Counted from the stretch's first letter, positions 1-8,082 are shown. The stretch: 64,000 nt of DNA from Apilactobacillus zhangqiuensis (GCF_019656215.1 NZ_BPLK01000002.1:62001-126000), one strand, 5' to 3'. Made by a program: numbers and translations. Notes: generated by a model from the letters alone, not told the origin.

Positions 1-30
1 GAAAGAAAAGCTAAGAATAAATAAAAAAAC

Positions 31-59
31 TTGCAATCTCCATATATTTTCGGTAAGAT
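31..59 (+). promoter_or_regulatory. Sigma-A promoter for the leader-controlled permease
   Basis: A TTGCAA -35 box at 31-36 and a TAAGAT -10 box at 54-59 are separated by 17 bases. Transcription would begin near position 66, about 260 bases before the permease start, leaving room for the leader peptide and two hairpins described next. Confidence 0.7.
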
Positions 60-100
60 TATTACAAATAAATGAACGAATAAAAATTGGAGGTTCAATC

Positions 101-166
101 ATGGCTACTTGTTATATTCTGACAATAAAACAAGATAATAATAATTTCTTCTTTAATCTGAACTAG
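101..166 (+). CDS. Putative 21-residue leader peptide upstream of amino acid permease
   Basis: A short open frame of 21 codons begins with ATG ten bases after a GGAGG ribosome binding site (89-93 region) and ends with TAG at 164-166. The peptide starts MATCYILTIKQ and continues DNNNFFFNLN, so it carries runs of three Asn and three Phe codons just before the stop. It lies between a good promoter and two terminator-like hairpins, the arrangement expected of a ribosome-mediated attenuator. No homologous leader is recognised, and the amino acid sensed, if any, is not known; Phe or Asn are suggested only by the codon runs. Confidence 0.55.
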   Translation: MATCYILTIKQDNNNFFFNLN

Positions 167-216
167 TCGTTTAGTATAGTACGTAGAAGAGATTATTTCG
201 CTATGAAAACTTCGGA

Positions 217-265
217 AGCACTAGAAAAATGGCTGGTAAGCAGTTATTCTTTCTAGTGCTTTTTT
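217..265 (+). terminator. Terminator-like hairpin T1 in the permease leader
   Basis: An 11-base-pair perfect stem is formed by 217-227 (core GCACTAG) and 250-260 (core CTAGTGC), with a 22-base loop containing a small inner helix, followed by a run of T at 260-265. It sits inside the leader rather than after a gene, so readthrough must be controlled if the promoter at 31-59 drives the permease. Confidence 0.75.
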
Positions 266-266
266 A

Positions 267-298
267 CCGCACTAGTTAGGAGAACTAGTGCGGTTTTT
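267..298 (+). terminator. Second terminator-like hairpin T2 in the permease leader
   Basis: The stem CCGCACTAGTT (267-277) pairs perfectly with AACTAGTGCGG (283-293) across a five-base loop and is followed by TTTTT. Its 5' strand is also complementary over seven bases (GCACTAG) to the 3' strand of T1 (CTAGTGC), so forming a T1-3'/T2-5' helix would prevent both terminators at once. Confidence 0.75.
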
Positions 299-327
299 AT
301 TTATTCATGTAAAAAAGGGGGATTTTT

Positions 328-1719
328 ATGAATATTCTGTCTAAGGTGAATCGTAAGACATCATTGGCTAAGTTCATTGATAGGGATCAAAATTTACAAA
401 GAACTATCGGCATTAAAGATTTAATCATGATGGGAATCGGTGCGGTTATTGGTGCAGGAATTTTCGTAATACCAGGAACGGTTGCAGCTACTACTGCTGG
501 ACCAGGAATTATCCTTTCATTCGTAATTGCGACAGTCGTATGTTCACTTTGTGCAATGTGTTACGCTGAATTTTCTTCAGCGCTACCGGTTGCAGGGAGT
601 GCTTACACATTTGGTAATGTTATCTTCGGAGAAATTACTGGATGGATTATCGGATGGGGATTAATTTTGGAATACATGCTTTCAGTAGCAACTGTTGCAT
701 CAAGTTGGTCAGCTTACTTGCAATCATTACTGGCTAATTTCGGAATTCACATGCCAAAGGCACTATCAGCTAACTATGATCCGAATCACGGCTCATATGT
801 TAACTTGATAGCGATTCTAGTAGTGTTATTGATTTCATGGATTTTAACGAGGGGTGTTAAATCATCCACACGTTTAAACGACATAATGGTTTTAGTAAAA
901 ATTGCAATCATTATTGTCTTTGTAGTTGCTGGGGCATTCTTTGTTAAGCCAACTAACTGGAACCCATTTATGCCATTCGGAGTAAGTGGGGTCTTCACAG
1001 GGGCTTCATTAGTATTCTTTGCTTACCTAGGTTTTGATGTTATTGCTGCCTCTGCAGGTGAAGTAAAGAACCCTAAAAAAACGATGCCAATCGGAATTAT
1101 TGGGACATTGATCATTTGTACAATCTTGTACATATTAGTTTCAATCGTTCTTACGGGAATCGTACCTTATACTAAATTAAACGTTTCTGATCCAGTAACA
1201 TTTGCACTACAAATGATTCACTTGGACAAGCTTGGAATTTTAATTTCATTGGGAGCACTAGCAGGTATGTTTACAATGATGGTAAACATGGTATTTAGTA
1301 GTTCACGTCTAATTTACTCCATCGGTCGTGATGGACTTTTACCTAAGAATTTGAGTAAAATAGACACTAAGAAGAATGTTCCAATTCACAGTGTTATCTT
1401 TGTGACCATTGTGATCGCTCTAATGGGTGGAATTTTCTCACTAGATAAGCTAGCCAGTTTAGTTAATATTGGGACATTGATCGCCTTTACATTTATGTCA
1501 ATTGGGATTTTATTCCTAAGAAAACGTAAAGACATCAAAAATGATGGATTCAAAGTTCCATTATATCCAGTATTACCAATTGTATCAGCGGTGGCATGTA
1601 TTTATTTATTAACGCAATTACCACTTGATACATGGATTCTAGCAATCATTTGGTTTGCTGGAGGATTATGTATTTACTTCGGTTATGGAATTAAACATAG
1701 CCGTTCAAACAAATCATAA
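328..1719 (+). CDS. APC-superfamily amino acid permease (YfnA/CAT-like)
   Basis: The 463-residue protein is an integral membrane amino acid:proton symporter of the APC superfamily. The glycine-rich first helix GIGAVIGAGIFVIPG (residues 36-50) and the conserved block FAYLGFD (231-237) followed by GEVKNPKKTMP (244-254) match the cationic amino acid transporter/YfnA branch. About 12 hydrophobic segments are visible and the length is typical. Translation starts at ATG 328 after an AAGGGGG ribosome binding site. It is the first gene of an apparent operon with the EamA exporter that follows 39 bases later. Expression is probably set by the leader peptide and two hairpins upstream. The exact substrate cannot be read from the sequence. 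Confidence 0.85.
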   Translation: MNILSKVNRKTSLAKFIDRDQNLQRTIGIKDLIMMGIGAVIGAGIFVIPGTVAATTAGPGIILSFVIATVVCSLCAMCYAEFSSALPVAGSAYTFGNVIFGEITGWIIGWGLILEYMLSVATVASSWSAYLQSLLANFGIHMPKALSANYDPNHGSYVNLIAILVVLLISWILTRGVKSSTRLNDIMVLVKIAIIIVFVVAGAFFVKPTNWNPFMPFGVSGVFTGASLVFFAYLGFDVIAASAGEVKNPKKTMPIGIIGTLIICTILYILVSIVLTGIVPYTKLNVSDPVTFALQMIHLDKLGILISLGALAGMFTMMVNMVFSSSRLIYSIGRDGLLPKNLSKIDTKKNVPIHSVIFVTIVIALMGGIFSLDKLASLVNIGTLIAFTFMSIGILFLRKRKDIKNDGFKVPLYPVLPIVSAVACIYLLTQLPLDTWILAIIWFAGGLCIYFGYGIKHSRSNKS

Positions 1720-1758
1720 TAACGTTTCGTTGTTATGGACAAACGGGGAGTTTTAAAA

Positions 1759-2697
1759 ATGGAAAAACAACATACAACGACTGAAAACGTCATGAAAGGT
1801 ATTTTCTGGTCTGCGATGGCTTCAACCCTATGGGGTTTCTCAGGAGTTATCATGCAATTCGTTGCTCAAAACGAAGCAGTGCCTACTCAATGGTTCATTT
1901 CAGTTCGTACATTATTTGCAGGTATTTTATTGTTAGCTATTGGTTCAATTCACGTTGGTAAACATGTTTTTGATGTTTGGAAATCAAAAGAATCAATCAT
2001 TAGATTATTCATCTATGCAATTTTTGGTTTAGCAGTTAACATGTCAACTTTCTACGTAAGTATTCAAGAAGGTAACGCTGCTACTGCCACAATCCTACAA
2101 TACTTAGCACCAATTTTTATTGTTCTATACGGTTTAATCTTCATGAAGAAGAAGCCTCTAAAGGCTGATGTTATTTCATTCTTACTAGCTTTAGTAGGGG
2201 TATTCTTGATTATCACTAATGGTCACATCGGTGAACTATCAGTTCCATTTACTGCCGTTATCTTTGGTTTACTATCAGCTGTTTCAGCAGCCGTATACTA
2301 CTCAGTTCCAAAGCCACTATCAAAAGAAAACTCACCATTCGTTGTGCTAGGTTGGGGTACTTTAATTGCTGGTATCGGTTTTAACGCATACCACCCATTC
2401 TGGACTGATGCTCCTAAGATTACACCAGGTATCGTATTAGGTATCGGTGGTGTTATCTTAGTTGGTACCATCTTTGCTTTCTCAGCTGTTCTATACAGTT
2501 TGAAGTTTGCTCCATCAGAAGTTTCAAGTATCGTTGATGCCGTTGAACCAGTGGTTACTATCATCTTAAGTATGATTGTATTCCACCTAATTCCAACACC
2601 AATCGAAGCACTTGGTGCAATCATCATCATCGTATCTATCTACTTCCTACAAAGATCTCACCAAAAGAAAGATAAGGAAGACCCAGATATTAGATAG
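1759..2697 (+). CDS. EamA/DMT-family transporter, copy 1
   Basis: This 312-residue membrane protein has two EamA repeats of five helices each and belongs to the drug/metabolite transporter superfamily, whose members move amino acids, amines or other metabolites. The start ATG at 1759 is chosen over an in-frame ATG at 1735 because a CGGGGAG ribosome binding site (1743-1749) lies just before it. Landmarks are WGFSGVIMQF near the N-terminus and the NAATATILQYLAP segment that ends the first repeat. It follows the APC permease without a terminator and is closely related to the next gene, suggesting a tandem duplication. Substrate unknown. Confidence 0.8.
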   Translation: MEKQHTTTENVMKGIFWSAMASTLWGFSGVIMQFVAQNEAVPTQWFISVRTLFAGILLLAIGSIHVGKHVFDVWKSKESIIRLFIYAIFGLAVNMSTFYVSIQEGNAATATILQYLAPIFIVLYGLIFMKKKPLKADVISFLLALVGVFLIITNGHIGELSVPFTAVIFGLLSAVSAAVYYSVPKPLSKENSPFVVLGWGTLIAGIGFNAYHPFWTDAPKITPGIVLGIGGVILVGTIFAFSAVLYSLKFAPSEVSSIVDAVEPVVTIILSMIVFHLIPTPIEALGAIIIIVSIYFLQRSHQKKDKEDPDIR

Positions 2698-2717
2698 TTT
2701 GTATAAAAAAGTTATCG

Positions 2718-2761
2718 AAAAGACTGTTTTTACGCATTATTTCGTGGAAATGGTCTTTTTC
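2718..2761 (+). terminator. Intrinsic terminator after EamA copy 1
   Basis: AAAAGACTGTTT (2718-2729) pairs with AAATGGTCTTTT (2748-2759) and is followed by T residues. The stem contains two G-T pairs. It separates the two EamA paralogues into different transcription units. Confidence 0.75.
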
Positions 2762-2860
2762 TATTTTCAAGCTTTCTTACTTATGATATCTTTTTAATAT
2801 AGGTTTCAAGTAAGAAAACTTTACATCTGTTGGAATTATAGCTTTATATGGGGTGAAAAT

Positions 2861-3802
2861 ATGGAAAACGAAACAGGCCTTTTGGAAACTAATGTTATGA
2901 AAGGTATCTTCTGGGCTTTTTTGGCTTCAGCACTTTGGGGTGTTTCAGGTACAATTTTACAATTCGTATCTCAAACTGAACATTTGGAAGCTAACTGGTT
3001 CTTATCAACTAGAACCATGATTTCTGGAATTGTGTTATTAATTATTTCTGCAATTGTTTATAAGGGACACATTTTCAACGTCTTTAAGTCATGGAAATCA
3101 TTTATTTGCATCGTGGCTTACGGAGTATTTGGTCTAGGTGCTAACCTTTACACATTCTACATGAGTGTTCAAACCGGTAATGCTAATGCATCTACTATTT
3201 TGCAATACTTAGCACCACTATTTATTCTATTGGGATCAATCGTATTCCAACACAGAAAACCATTACCAATCGATATTATGGTTTTCGTAATTGCTTTGGC
3301 AGGGGTTGTATTATCTCTAACCAAGGGTGATTTCTCATCACTATCAATTACTCCTGCATCATTGATTTGGGGAATTTTATCTGGTGTAACTGCTGCGCTA
3401 TACGTGGTACTTCCACGTCCAATCGTTGGTCAAAGCTCACCAATGGTAATTTTAGGTTGGGGAACTTTGATTGCCGGAATTATCTTTAACTTAAAGCAAC
3501 CAATCTGGGTACACATGCCACACCTAACCGCTGGTGTCGTATTCGGAGTTGGTGGAATTATTCTATTCGGAACAATTCTTCCATTCATGCTATTACTACA
3601 TGCTTTGAACTTTGCACCATCAGAAGTTGTTAGTCTAGTTGACGCGACTCAACCAGTTGTTACTTTTATTTTAAGTATCATCTTCTTCCACATTTCAATT
3701 AGTTTTATTGAAATCATCGGTGCAGTTCTAGTTATCTTGGCAATTTTCATCTTACAAAAGTCCCATCGTAAGTTGACAATCGACAAACATAGCGAAGCTT
3801 AA
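2861..3802 (+). CDS. EamA/DMT-family transporter, copy 2
   Basis: A 313-residue paralogue of the preceding EamA protein. The N-termini align directly (MKGIFWAFLASALWG versus MKGIFWSAMASTLWG), as do the NASTILQYLAP and LGWGTLIAGI segments. Two EamA domains and about ten membrane helices are present. It has its own ribosome binding site (GGGGTG before ATG 2861) and is flanked by terminators on both sides, so it is probably transcribed alone. The pair looks like a local gene duplication that has diverged. Substrate unknown. Confidence 0.8.
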   Translation: MENETGLLETNVMKGIFWAFLASALWGVSGTILQFVSQTEHLEANWFLSTRTMISGIVLLIISAIVYKGHIFNVFKSWKSFICIVAYGVFGLGANLYTFYMSVQTGNANASTILQYLAPLFILLGSIVFQHRKPLPIDIMVFVIALAGVVLSLTKGDFSSLSITPASLIWGILSGVTAALYVVLPRPIVGQSSPMVILGWGTLIAGIIFNLKQPIWVHMPHLTAGVVFGVGGIILFGTILPFMLLLHALNFAPSEVVSLVDATQPVVTFILSIIFFHISISFIEIIGAVLVILAIFILQKSHRKLTIDKHSEA

Positions 3803-3822
3803 AAAATACTGATATTACACTA

Positions 3823-3857
3823 AGAAGCGACCTAATTTTAAGGTTCGCTTCTTTTTT
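3823..3857 (+). terminator. Intrinsic terminator after EamA copy 2
   Basis: AGAAGCGACCT (3823-3833) pairs with AGGTTCGCTTCT (3841-3852), with one bulged base, followed by a T run. Confidence 0.7.
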
Positions 3858-3904
3858 ATGTGGTAATATAAAACATGTAAATTATAGTTTAAGGAAGAAT
3901 ATCG

Positions 3905-5644
3905 ATGAAAAAAGCGATTAAGTTTTGGCCATACATGACAATCTTTTTGGTTGCCGTGTTAATTATGCTGCCACAAATTGTGACCGGATCATTTATTTTG
4001 GGAGTTGATTCAATCTTTCATATGAATCGATTCTATGATGCGGCTATGCAACTAAAAACTGGCCATTTAAGTTACTTTATATCCATTTATGGATACCAAC
4101 AGTCAGGGCGAATTATCAACGCGTTATATGGGCCATTAGCGGCTTATTTTAACGGTTTGATCCTCCTGGTTACCGGCAATTGGGTTAGGTTCCAAATTGT
4201 CACATCATTGCTAACGTTATCCGTCAGTGGAATTACGATGTATAACCTAGCAATCAGAACCCATATCAAGAAAATATATGCGGTCTTTGTCGGAATTGCT
4301 TACATGTCGTCTTATTTGATTATGGGATGGGTAGTAGGTATGCAGTTCACTGGTTGGGGCGCAGCTTTATTACCTTGGCTATTAGCTGCTGGTTTTGACA
4401 TGGTTGATTACAAATCAATTAACATATTAAAACTAGCCATTCCGATGTCGATTATGTTGCAAACTCACATGTTGAGCAGTTTGACCGGAGCATTGGCGTT
4501 GATTCCAATGTTTATTTATGGTGTTGTTCATAGTAATGAAAAGCTCAAAATGTGGCGTAATGCCATCTTATCAGTGCTACTAACACTATGTTTAACCGCC
4601 AACGTTTGGTACGGAATGATGCAAATATCATTCACCAACCACGCGTTGGGAGTGGCCCCACAATTAAATATGTATGAAGATTCGGTTGCCTTGTATGGTA
4701 AAAACGTCTTCGTATTGCCTCCGCTATATTCGATCGGATTTATCATTGTTGCCATTTACTTTGCGGTGAACTTTAGAAAGATTAGTTCATCTAGAAAGAT
4801 TATCTTTATTACCGGGCTATTCTTCATGTGGATTTCATCCGTGTTATTCCCATGGGGACCATTAGACAAGAAGTTTCCAAGTATTTCATACCTAATTCAA
4901 ATGCCACGTCGTTTTGTTGTGATTCCATTTGTCTTGTTATTAATCTGTGCTGGAATCATGATTAACGACACTTCTAAAAAACAATGGATTAATTCATTAA
5001 AGAATTATGCATTGTTGATATTAACTTTCTTCATTATCTACAATGCAGGTGGACCTGTGAGAAATGGTGTGCATCACTTCTTCTCGCCTAAGGTAGTTCA
5101 AAATGACTATAATCTTCATTATCAAACAACGGACACCAATGCAATTAGAGATAGTTTGTCATCTCACGACACTGGTGCCGTCTTAAAGATGTTAACGAAG
5201 GCAACACCGGATTACTTGCCAGTTCAATATAAGATGACAGCTTATAACTATTTTGATTATCATCCATATGGTAATTATGGTGATCAAATCATAAATTATA
5301 AGGGTGAAGTAACCAAGACGATTAAACGCAATGGACATCTATTACTAACTTGGGATAATGACTCAGACGACAATAAATCAATGCAATTACCAATCTTTAA
5401 GTATGACGATACTAAGCTGATTTTAAATGGCAAACATATTGGCGATGTTAAGCAAACCCAAATTGGTAGTGTAATCGTTAAATCAAAGCCTGGTCATAAC
5501 AAATTAGAAATTTACTATCACGCAACTCCAATGCTTCTAGCCTTACTATGGATTACAGTATTTAGTTGGATGGGATTGATTGCCGGAATTATGATTTATC
5601 TAATTCTAAGATGGAAAAAGCATATAAAAAGAAGCGTTTCGTAA
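3905..5644 (+). CDS. Large polytopic membrane protein (PTPS-related/YfhO-like)
   Basis: A 579-residue protein with an N-terminal membrane segment, the motif LGVDSIFHMNRFYDAA near residues 31-46, about ten further hydrophobic helices to residue ~380, then a soluble domain (roughly 385-540) and a final membrane helix with a basic tail (KKHIKRSVS). The layout resembles lactobacillar membrane proteins annotated as 6-pyruvoyl-tetrahydropterin synthase-related or YfhO-like, which are related in form to lipid-linked glycosyltransferases. The acidic pair in GVDSIFH could be catalytic in such an enzyme, but this is inference. It is a single-gene unit between terminators. I do not assign a reaction. 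Confidence 0.6.
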   Translation: MKKAIKFWPYMTIFLVAVLIMLPQIVTGSFILGVDSIFHMNRFYDAAMQLKTGHLSYFISIYGYQQSGRIINALYGPLAAYFNGLILLVTGNWVRFQIVTSLLTLSVSGITMYNLAIRTHIKKIYAVFVGIAYMSSYLIMGWVVGMQFTGWGAALLPWLLAAGFDMVDYKSINILKLAIPMSIMLQTHMLSSLTGALALIPMFIYGVVHSNEKLKMWRNAILSVLLTLCLTANVWYGMMQISFTNHALGVAPQLNMYEDSVALYGKNVFVLPPLYSIGFIIVAIYFAVNFRKISSSRKIIFITGLFFMWISSVLFPWGPLDKKFPSISYLIQMPRRFVVIPFVLLLICAGIMINDTSKKQWINSLKNYALLILTFFIIYNAGGPVRNGVHHFFSPKVVQNDYNLHYQTTDTNAIRDSLSSHDTGAVLKMLTKATPDYLPVQYKMTAYNYFDYHPYGNYGDQIINYKGEVTKTIKRNGHLLLTWDNDSDDNKSMQLPIFKYDDTKLILNGKHIGDVKQTQIGSVIVKSKPGHNKLEIYYHATPMLLALLWITVFSWMGLIAGIMIYLILRWKKHIKRSVS

Positions 5645-5656
5645 TGAAACGCTTCT
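5631..5656. terminator. Bidirectional terminator overlapping a stop codon
   Basis: GAAGCGTTTC (5631-5640) pairs with GAAACGCTTC (5646-5655), flanked by A and T runs. The TAA stop of the upstream membrane protein (5642-5644) lies in the loop, and the convergent gene on the minus strand ends at 5660, so one hairpin can serve both genes. Confidence 0.8.
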
Positions 5657-5659
5657 TTT

Positions 5660-6355
5660 TTATTTTTCAAAATGTTTTTGAATTTGGGTATTAATGTTTT
5701 CATTATGTTTTAGAGATGGGAAAATATACTTATCAGCTGTTTGAATCAAGATACCATTAAATGCAATTGAGAATAGTGTTCCGACACTTACAGAGTAGAT
5801 ACGGTGTAAGAAAATCGCGCAAATTAAAATGATTATAATAGGGGGCGTAAAATCAAGTAGTTGTGATTTAATGGCACTACCCTTTAAATAATCAAAACGA
5901 AGAATATTGGTTGTATCATCGTTTGGATGCATGAAGATATTGGCACGTTGGTATAGTGAGATGGCTGTGCAGAAGCAGCAAACACCGATTAATGCCATTG
6001 GCACTCTAATGTACAGTGACAAGTGATTCCAACCTAACGATTCAAAGTAGTTGGTAAAGATTTGAATGAATGAACTGAAGAAAATGATAAAGATTAATTC
6101 TTCAGCGAAACGTAAAATATCAATATGTTTAATCAATATTTGATTGGTTAAAGCATTGATAATTCCAAATGCAAAAATCATAATACCAACATCGACACCA
6201 AACAATTGATGGATGTTTACAGAGGCTGCGGTCCAAATACCAGAACCACAACTGGATACAATTGTGAGTGCGTTTCCGAAAGCGTTTAACAATAGTCCAA
6301 AAATTAACGCAATAATTCTAGTTTTTAATGTATTAACAGATCGAATAACGATCAT
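5660..6355 (-). CDS. YczE/YyaS-like integral membrane protein
   Basis: The 231-residue protein has about five to six membrane helices and begins with a segment like LLLNAFGNALTIVSSCGSGIWTA, the glycine- and serine-rich first helix typical of YczE/YyaS membrane proteins, which are distantly related to YitT. The family has no proven transport or enzymatic function; some members sit beside regulators or nonribosomal peptide genes, which is not the case here. It is convergent with the previous gene and divergent from the next. No catalytic motif is visible. Confidence 0.65.
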   Translation of the reverse strand: MIVIRSVNTLKTRIIALIFGLLLNAFGNALTIVSSCGSGIWTAASVNIHQLFGVDVGIMIFAFGIINALTNQILIKHIDILRFAEELIFIIFFSSFIQIFTNYFESLGWNHLSLYIRVPMALIGVCCFCTAISLYQRANIFMHPNDDTTNILRFDYLKGSAIKSQLLDFTPPIIIILICAIFLHRIYSVSVGTLFSIAFNGILIQTADKYIFPSLKHNENINTQIQKHFEK

Positions 6356-6433
6356 CTCCTAAAGTGAATTAAGTAACTTAATGATATCACATATTGCAAT
6401 ATAATATGGTAAAGTATAAGAAAGGTGATTGAT

Positions 6434-6745
6434 ATGAAGGGTAAATACGAAGTAAACAGATATATTGGTGTTGTGGTTGATGAAGATCAGTCTGGCCAAT
6501 ACATAATCAAGAAAGACGATAAAGGTGAATTTAAGCTTCATGACTGGAGAACCGGGAAGCATACTAAGGGTAAATTCAAGGGCATCGGTCAATTGTTCTT
6601 AACCGAAAACAACATGTTAGTAGCTGTTGTAGACTATGAACCAGTTAAGTTCAAGGATCGTCATGAATACACGCCGTTACAAAGATTTACCAGTGAAGTC
6701 CTAAGCGATGAACAATTAGAGCAAGCAAAAAAAAGACTTGATTAG
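6434..6745 (+). CDS. Hypothetical 103-residue protein
   Basis: A small basic, soluble protein beginning MKGKYEVNRYIGVVVDEDQSG. The start ATG at 6434 follows an AAAGGTGA ribosome binding site; an upstream in-frame GTG at 6425 overlaps that site and is unlikely. The sequence alternates charged and hydrophobic residues in a pattern expected for a small beta-rich fold (residues ~1-70) followed by a helical tail ending LEQAKKRLD. No signal peptide or membrane helix is seen. I do not recognise the family. It is a monocistronic gene closed by the terminator at 6728-6760. Confidence 0.6.
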   Translation: MKGKYEVNRYIGVVVDEDQSGQYIIKKDDKGEFKLHDWRTGKHTKGKFKGIGQLFLTENNMLVAVVDYEPVKFKDRHEYTPLQRFTSEVLSDEQLEQAKKRLD

Positions 6746-6760
6746 TATCAAGTCTTTTTT
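6728..6760 (+). terminator. Intrinsic terminator after the 103-residue gene
   Basis: AAAAGACTTGAT pairs with ATCAAGTCTTTT around the TAG stop codon region and is followed by a T run. The stem contains the last codons of the gene. Confidence 0.8.
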
Positions 6761-6837
6761 ATGGCGTTGTTATAACCAGTTGAGCTTATTAATAAGTAAG
6801 TTGAGCTTTGTTAAGCGTCGAATTTAATAGCAAATGC

Positions 6838-7071
6838 TTACTTCTTTAGAATCTTTTCAGCGTTTGCTGCTACTTCGTCATTAGACATGTCTAGGTAAGG
6901 GTGCATCTTAGCTTCAGTAGCCATGGTGTCCTTGCCATCTTCTTCCATGTAGTGATTCCATAAAGCGTCACGAACAGGTGTAGTATCTTCTGACCAATCG
7001 AATTCCTTGTTCATTGGTGTGTCCAATACTCTTTCTCTATCATTTACTTTTTGTTCAGCAGTCATTGCCAT
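6838..7071 (-). CDS. Small acidic hypothetical protein
   Basis: A 77-residue acidic protein starting [19 protein letters not shown] with a good AGGAGG ribosome binding site (minus strand). It is rich in Asp and Glu, has no membrane segment, and ends AEKILKK. Its strong consensus promoter (7107-7135) suggests an abundant transcript, possibly a growth-phase or stress gene, but nothing in the protein points to a specific role. Family not recognised. It diverges from the TetR-type regulator gene next door, which could control it. Confidence 0.6.
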   Translation of the reverse strand: MAMTAEQKVNDRERVLDTPMNKEFDWSEDTTPVRDALWNHYMEEDGKDTMATEAKMHPYLDMSNDEVAANAEKILKK

Positions 7072-7106
7072 AATAAATTTCCTCCTTATTTTTAAAGCTC
7101 AATTAC

Positions 7107-7135
7107 ATTATAATTCTTATGTTCACATTTGTTAA
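7107..7135 (-). promoter_or_regulatory. Promoter for the 77-residue acidic protein gene
   Basis: On the minus strand, TTAACA (7130-7135) and TATAAT (7107-7112) are separated by 17 bases. This is a near-consensus sigma-A promoter. Confidence 0.75.
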
Positions 7136-7182
7136 AAATTATGTTTCCGAAATTTAACAATAGGGAAGTAGGGCGACTTAAC

Positions 7183-7222
7183 TTGCATTTAAACCCAATT
7201 TCGTATATATTCATAAATATAT
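7183..7222 (+). promoter_or_regulatory. Promoter with overlapping palindromic operator for the TetR gene
   Basis: TTGCAT (7183-7188) and TATATT (7206-7211) are 17 bases apart. The -10 box is the left arm of the inverted repeat ATATATT-CATA-AATATAT (7205-7222). An operator that covers the -10 box fits autorepression by the TetR-family protein encoded directly downstream. Confidence 0.6.
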
Positions 7223-7241
7223 TGAAGTGAGGCAAAAGTTT

Positions 7242-7766
7242 ATGAGAGATAAATTTGCAACAAAGAATAAAATTGTTAATGGAATGTTCGAACTACTTAA
7301 GACAACGCCATTTGATGAAATTAATGTGAAAGATATCTGTGCACAAGCTGATGTTTCACGAATGACGTATTATCGAAACTTTCATAATAAAAAAGATATC
7401 ATTATTTACAGATTTGATAGCTCATTTACCACGTTTATCCAACGTTTAGCATCAAGTCAGTCACATAATCTAACTGATATCGCTACTATCTTCTTTGAAT
7501 TAGTGAAGGAAGATCAAGATATGATGGAAATGATTATGAAAAATGATTTATCCATGATTTTATTAGAACGACTAAAATACTATATTTCAGACTTAATCGA
7601 TGAAAATGTCTTGGAAACCCGTGAAGAATCTTCTAAGATGTTAGTTTCATTGATTGCTGGAGGATTAACAGAAATTATTATTACTTGGACCGAAGATGGC
7701 ATGAAAGAACCAATACAATCATTGGTTATCTTCGTTTCCAAGTACATGCATTTCAAAATTAACTAA
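7242..7766 (+). CDS. TetR/AcrR-family transcriptional regulator
   Basis: A 174-residue regulator. Residues ~5-50 form the TetR helix-turn-helix: TKNKIVNGMFELLKTTPF, then INVKDICAQADVSRMTYYR, then FHNKKDIIIYRF. The C-terminal part is a helical ligand-binding/dimerisation domain of the short TetR_C type found in lactobacilli and streptococci. The start ATG at 7242 is preferred to GTG 7227, since the GTGAGG at 7227-7232 serves as the ribosome binding site. A palindrome over its own -10 box suggests autoregulation. The divergent acidic-protein gene is a possible second target. Ligand unknown. Confidence 0.8.
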   Translation: MRDKFATKNKIVNGMFELLKTTPFDEINVKDICAQADVSRMTYYRNFHNKKDIIIYRFDSSFTTFIQRLASSQSHNLTDIATIFFELVKEDQDMMEMIMKNDLSMILLERLKYYISDLIDENVLETREESSKMLVSLIAGGLTEIIITWTEDGMKEPIQSLVIFVSKYMHFKIN

Positions 7767-7797
7767 ACTTCTAATCGTATGCGATTGGGAGTTTTTT
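7765..7797 (+). terminator. Intrinsic terminator after the TetR gene
   Basis: AAACTTCTAATCG (7765-7777) pairs with CGATTGGGAGTTT (7782-7794), followed by a T run. Confidence 0.8.
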
Positions 7798-7810
7798 ATT
7801 TTTAGGCAAT

Positions 7811-7845
7811 AAAAAAACACCCAAGATAATCTCGGGTGTTTTTTT
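7811..7845. terminator. Bidirectional terminator between TetR and csp genes
   Basis: AAAAAAACACCC pairs with GGGTGTTTTTTT around an 11-base loop. Symmetry of the A and T runs lets it end the cold shock gene on the minus strand. Confidence 0.8.
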
Positions 7846-7884
7846 GATCTCTTTTTAAACTAAAAGTTAACTAAGAGGTTATCC

Positions 7885-8082
7885 TTATGCAGGAGTAACG
7901 TTAGCAGCTTGTGGTCCACGGTCGCCGTCTTCAACGTCCAATGTAACCTTTTCGCCTTCTTCTAGAGTCTTGAAACCTTCTTTGTTGATAGCTGAGAAGT
8001 GAACGAATACGTCACCGTCTTCAGTAGTGATAAAACCGTAACCTTTATCAGCGTTGAACCATTTAACAGTACCTTGTTTCAT
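7885..8082 (-). CDS. csp: Cold shock protein, CspA family
   Basis: A 65-residue single cold-shock domain. RNP1 (KGYGFITT, residues ~13-20) and RNP2 (VFVHFSAI, ~25-32) provide the aromatic surface that binds single-stranded RNA and DNA. The role is an RNA chaperone that keeps mRNA open for translation at low temperature or in growth transitions. Length and residues are fully canonical. The ribosome binding site AAGGAGG precedes the ATG. A 125-base 5' untranslated region from the promoter at 8215-8243 is long for such a small gene, as is usual for cold-shock mRNAs whose leader is thermoregulated. Confidence 0.95.
   Translation of the reverse strand: MKQGTVKWFNADKGYGFITTEDGDVFVHFSAINKEGFKTLEEGEKVTLDVEDGDRGPQAANVTPA

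Noticed and set aside
2612-2797. Forward ORF of 61 residues
   Set aside because: It overlaps the end of the EamA gene in another frame and runs through its terminator; it has no ribosome binding site.
6359-6592. Minus-strand ORF of 77 residues
   Set aside because: It is antisense to the 103-residue gene, has no ribosome binding site and shows no family features.
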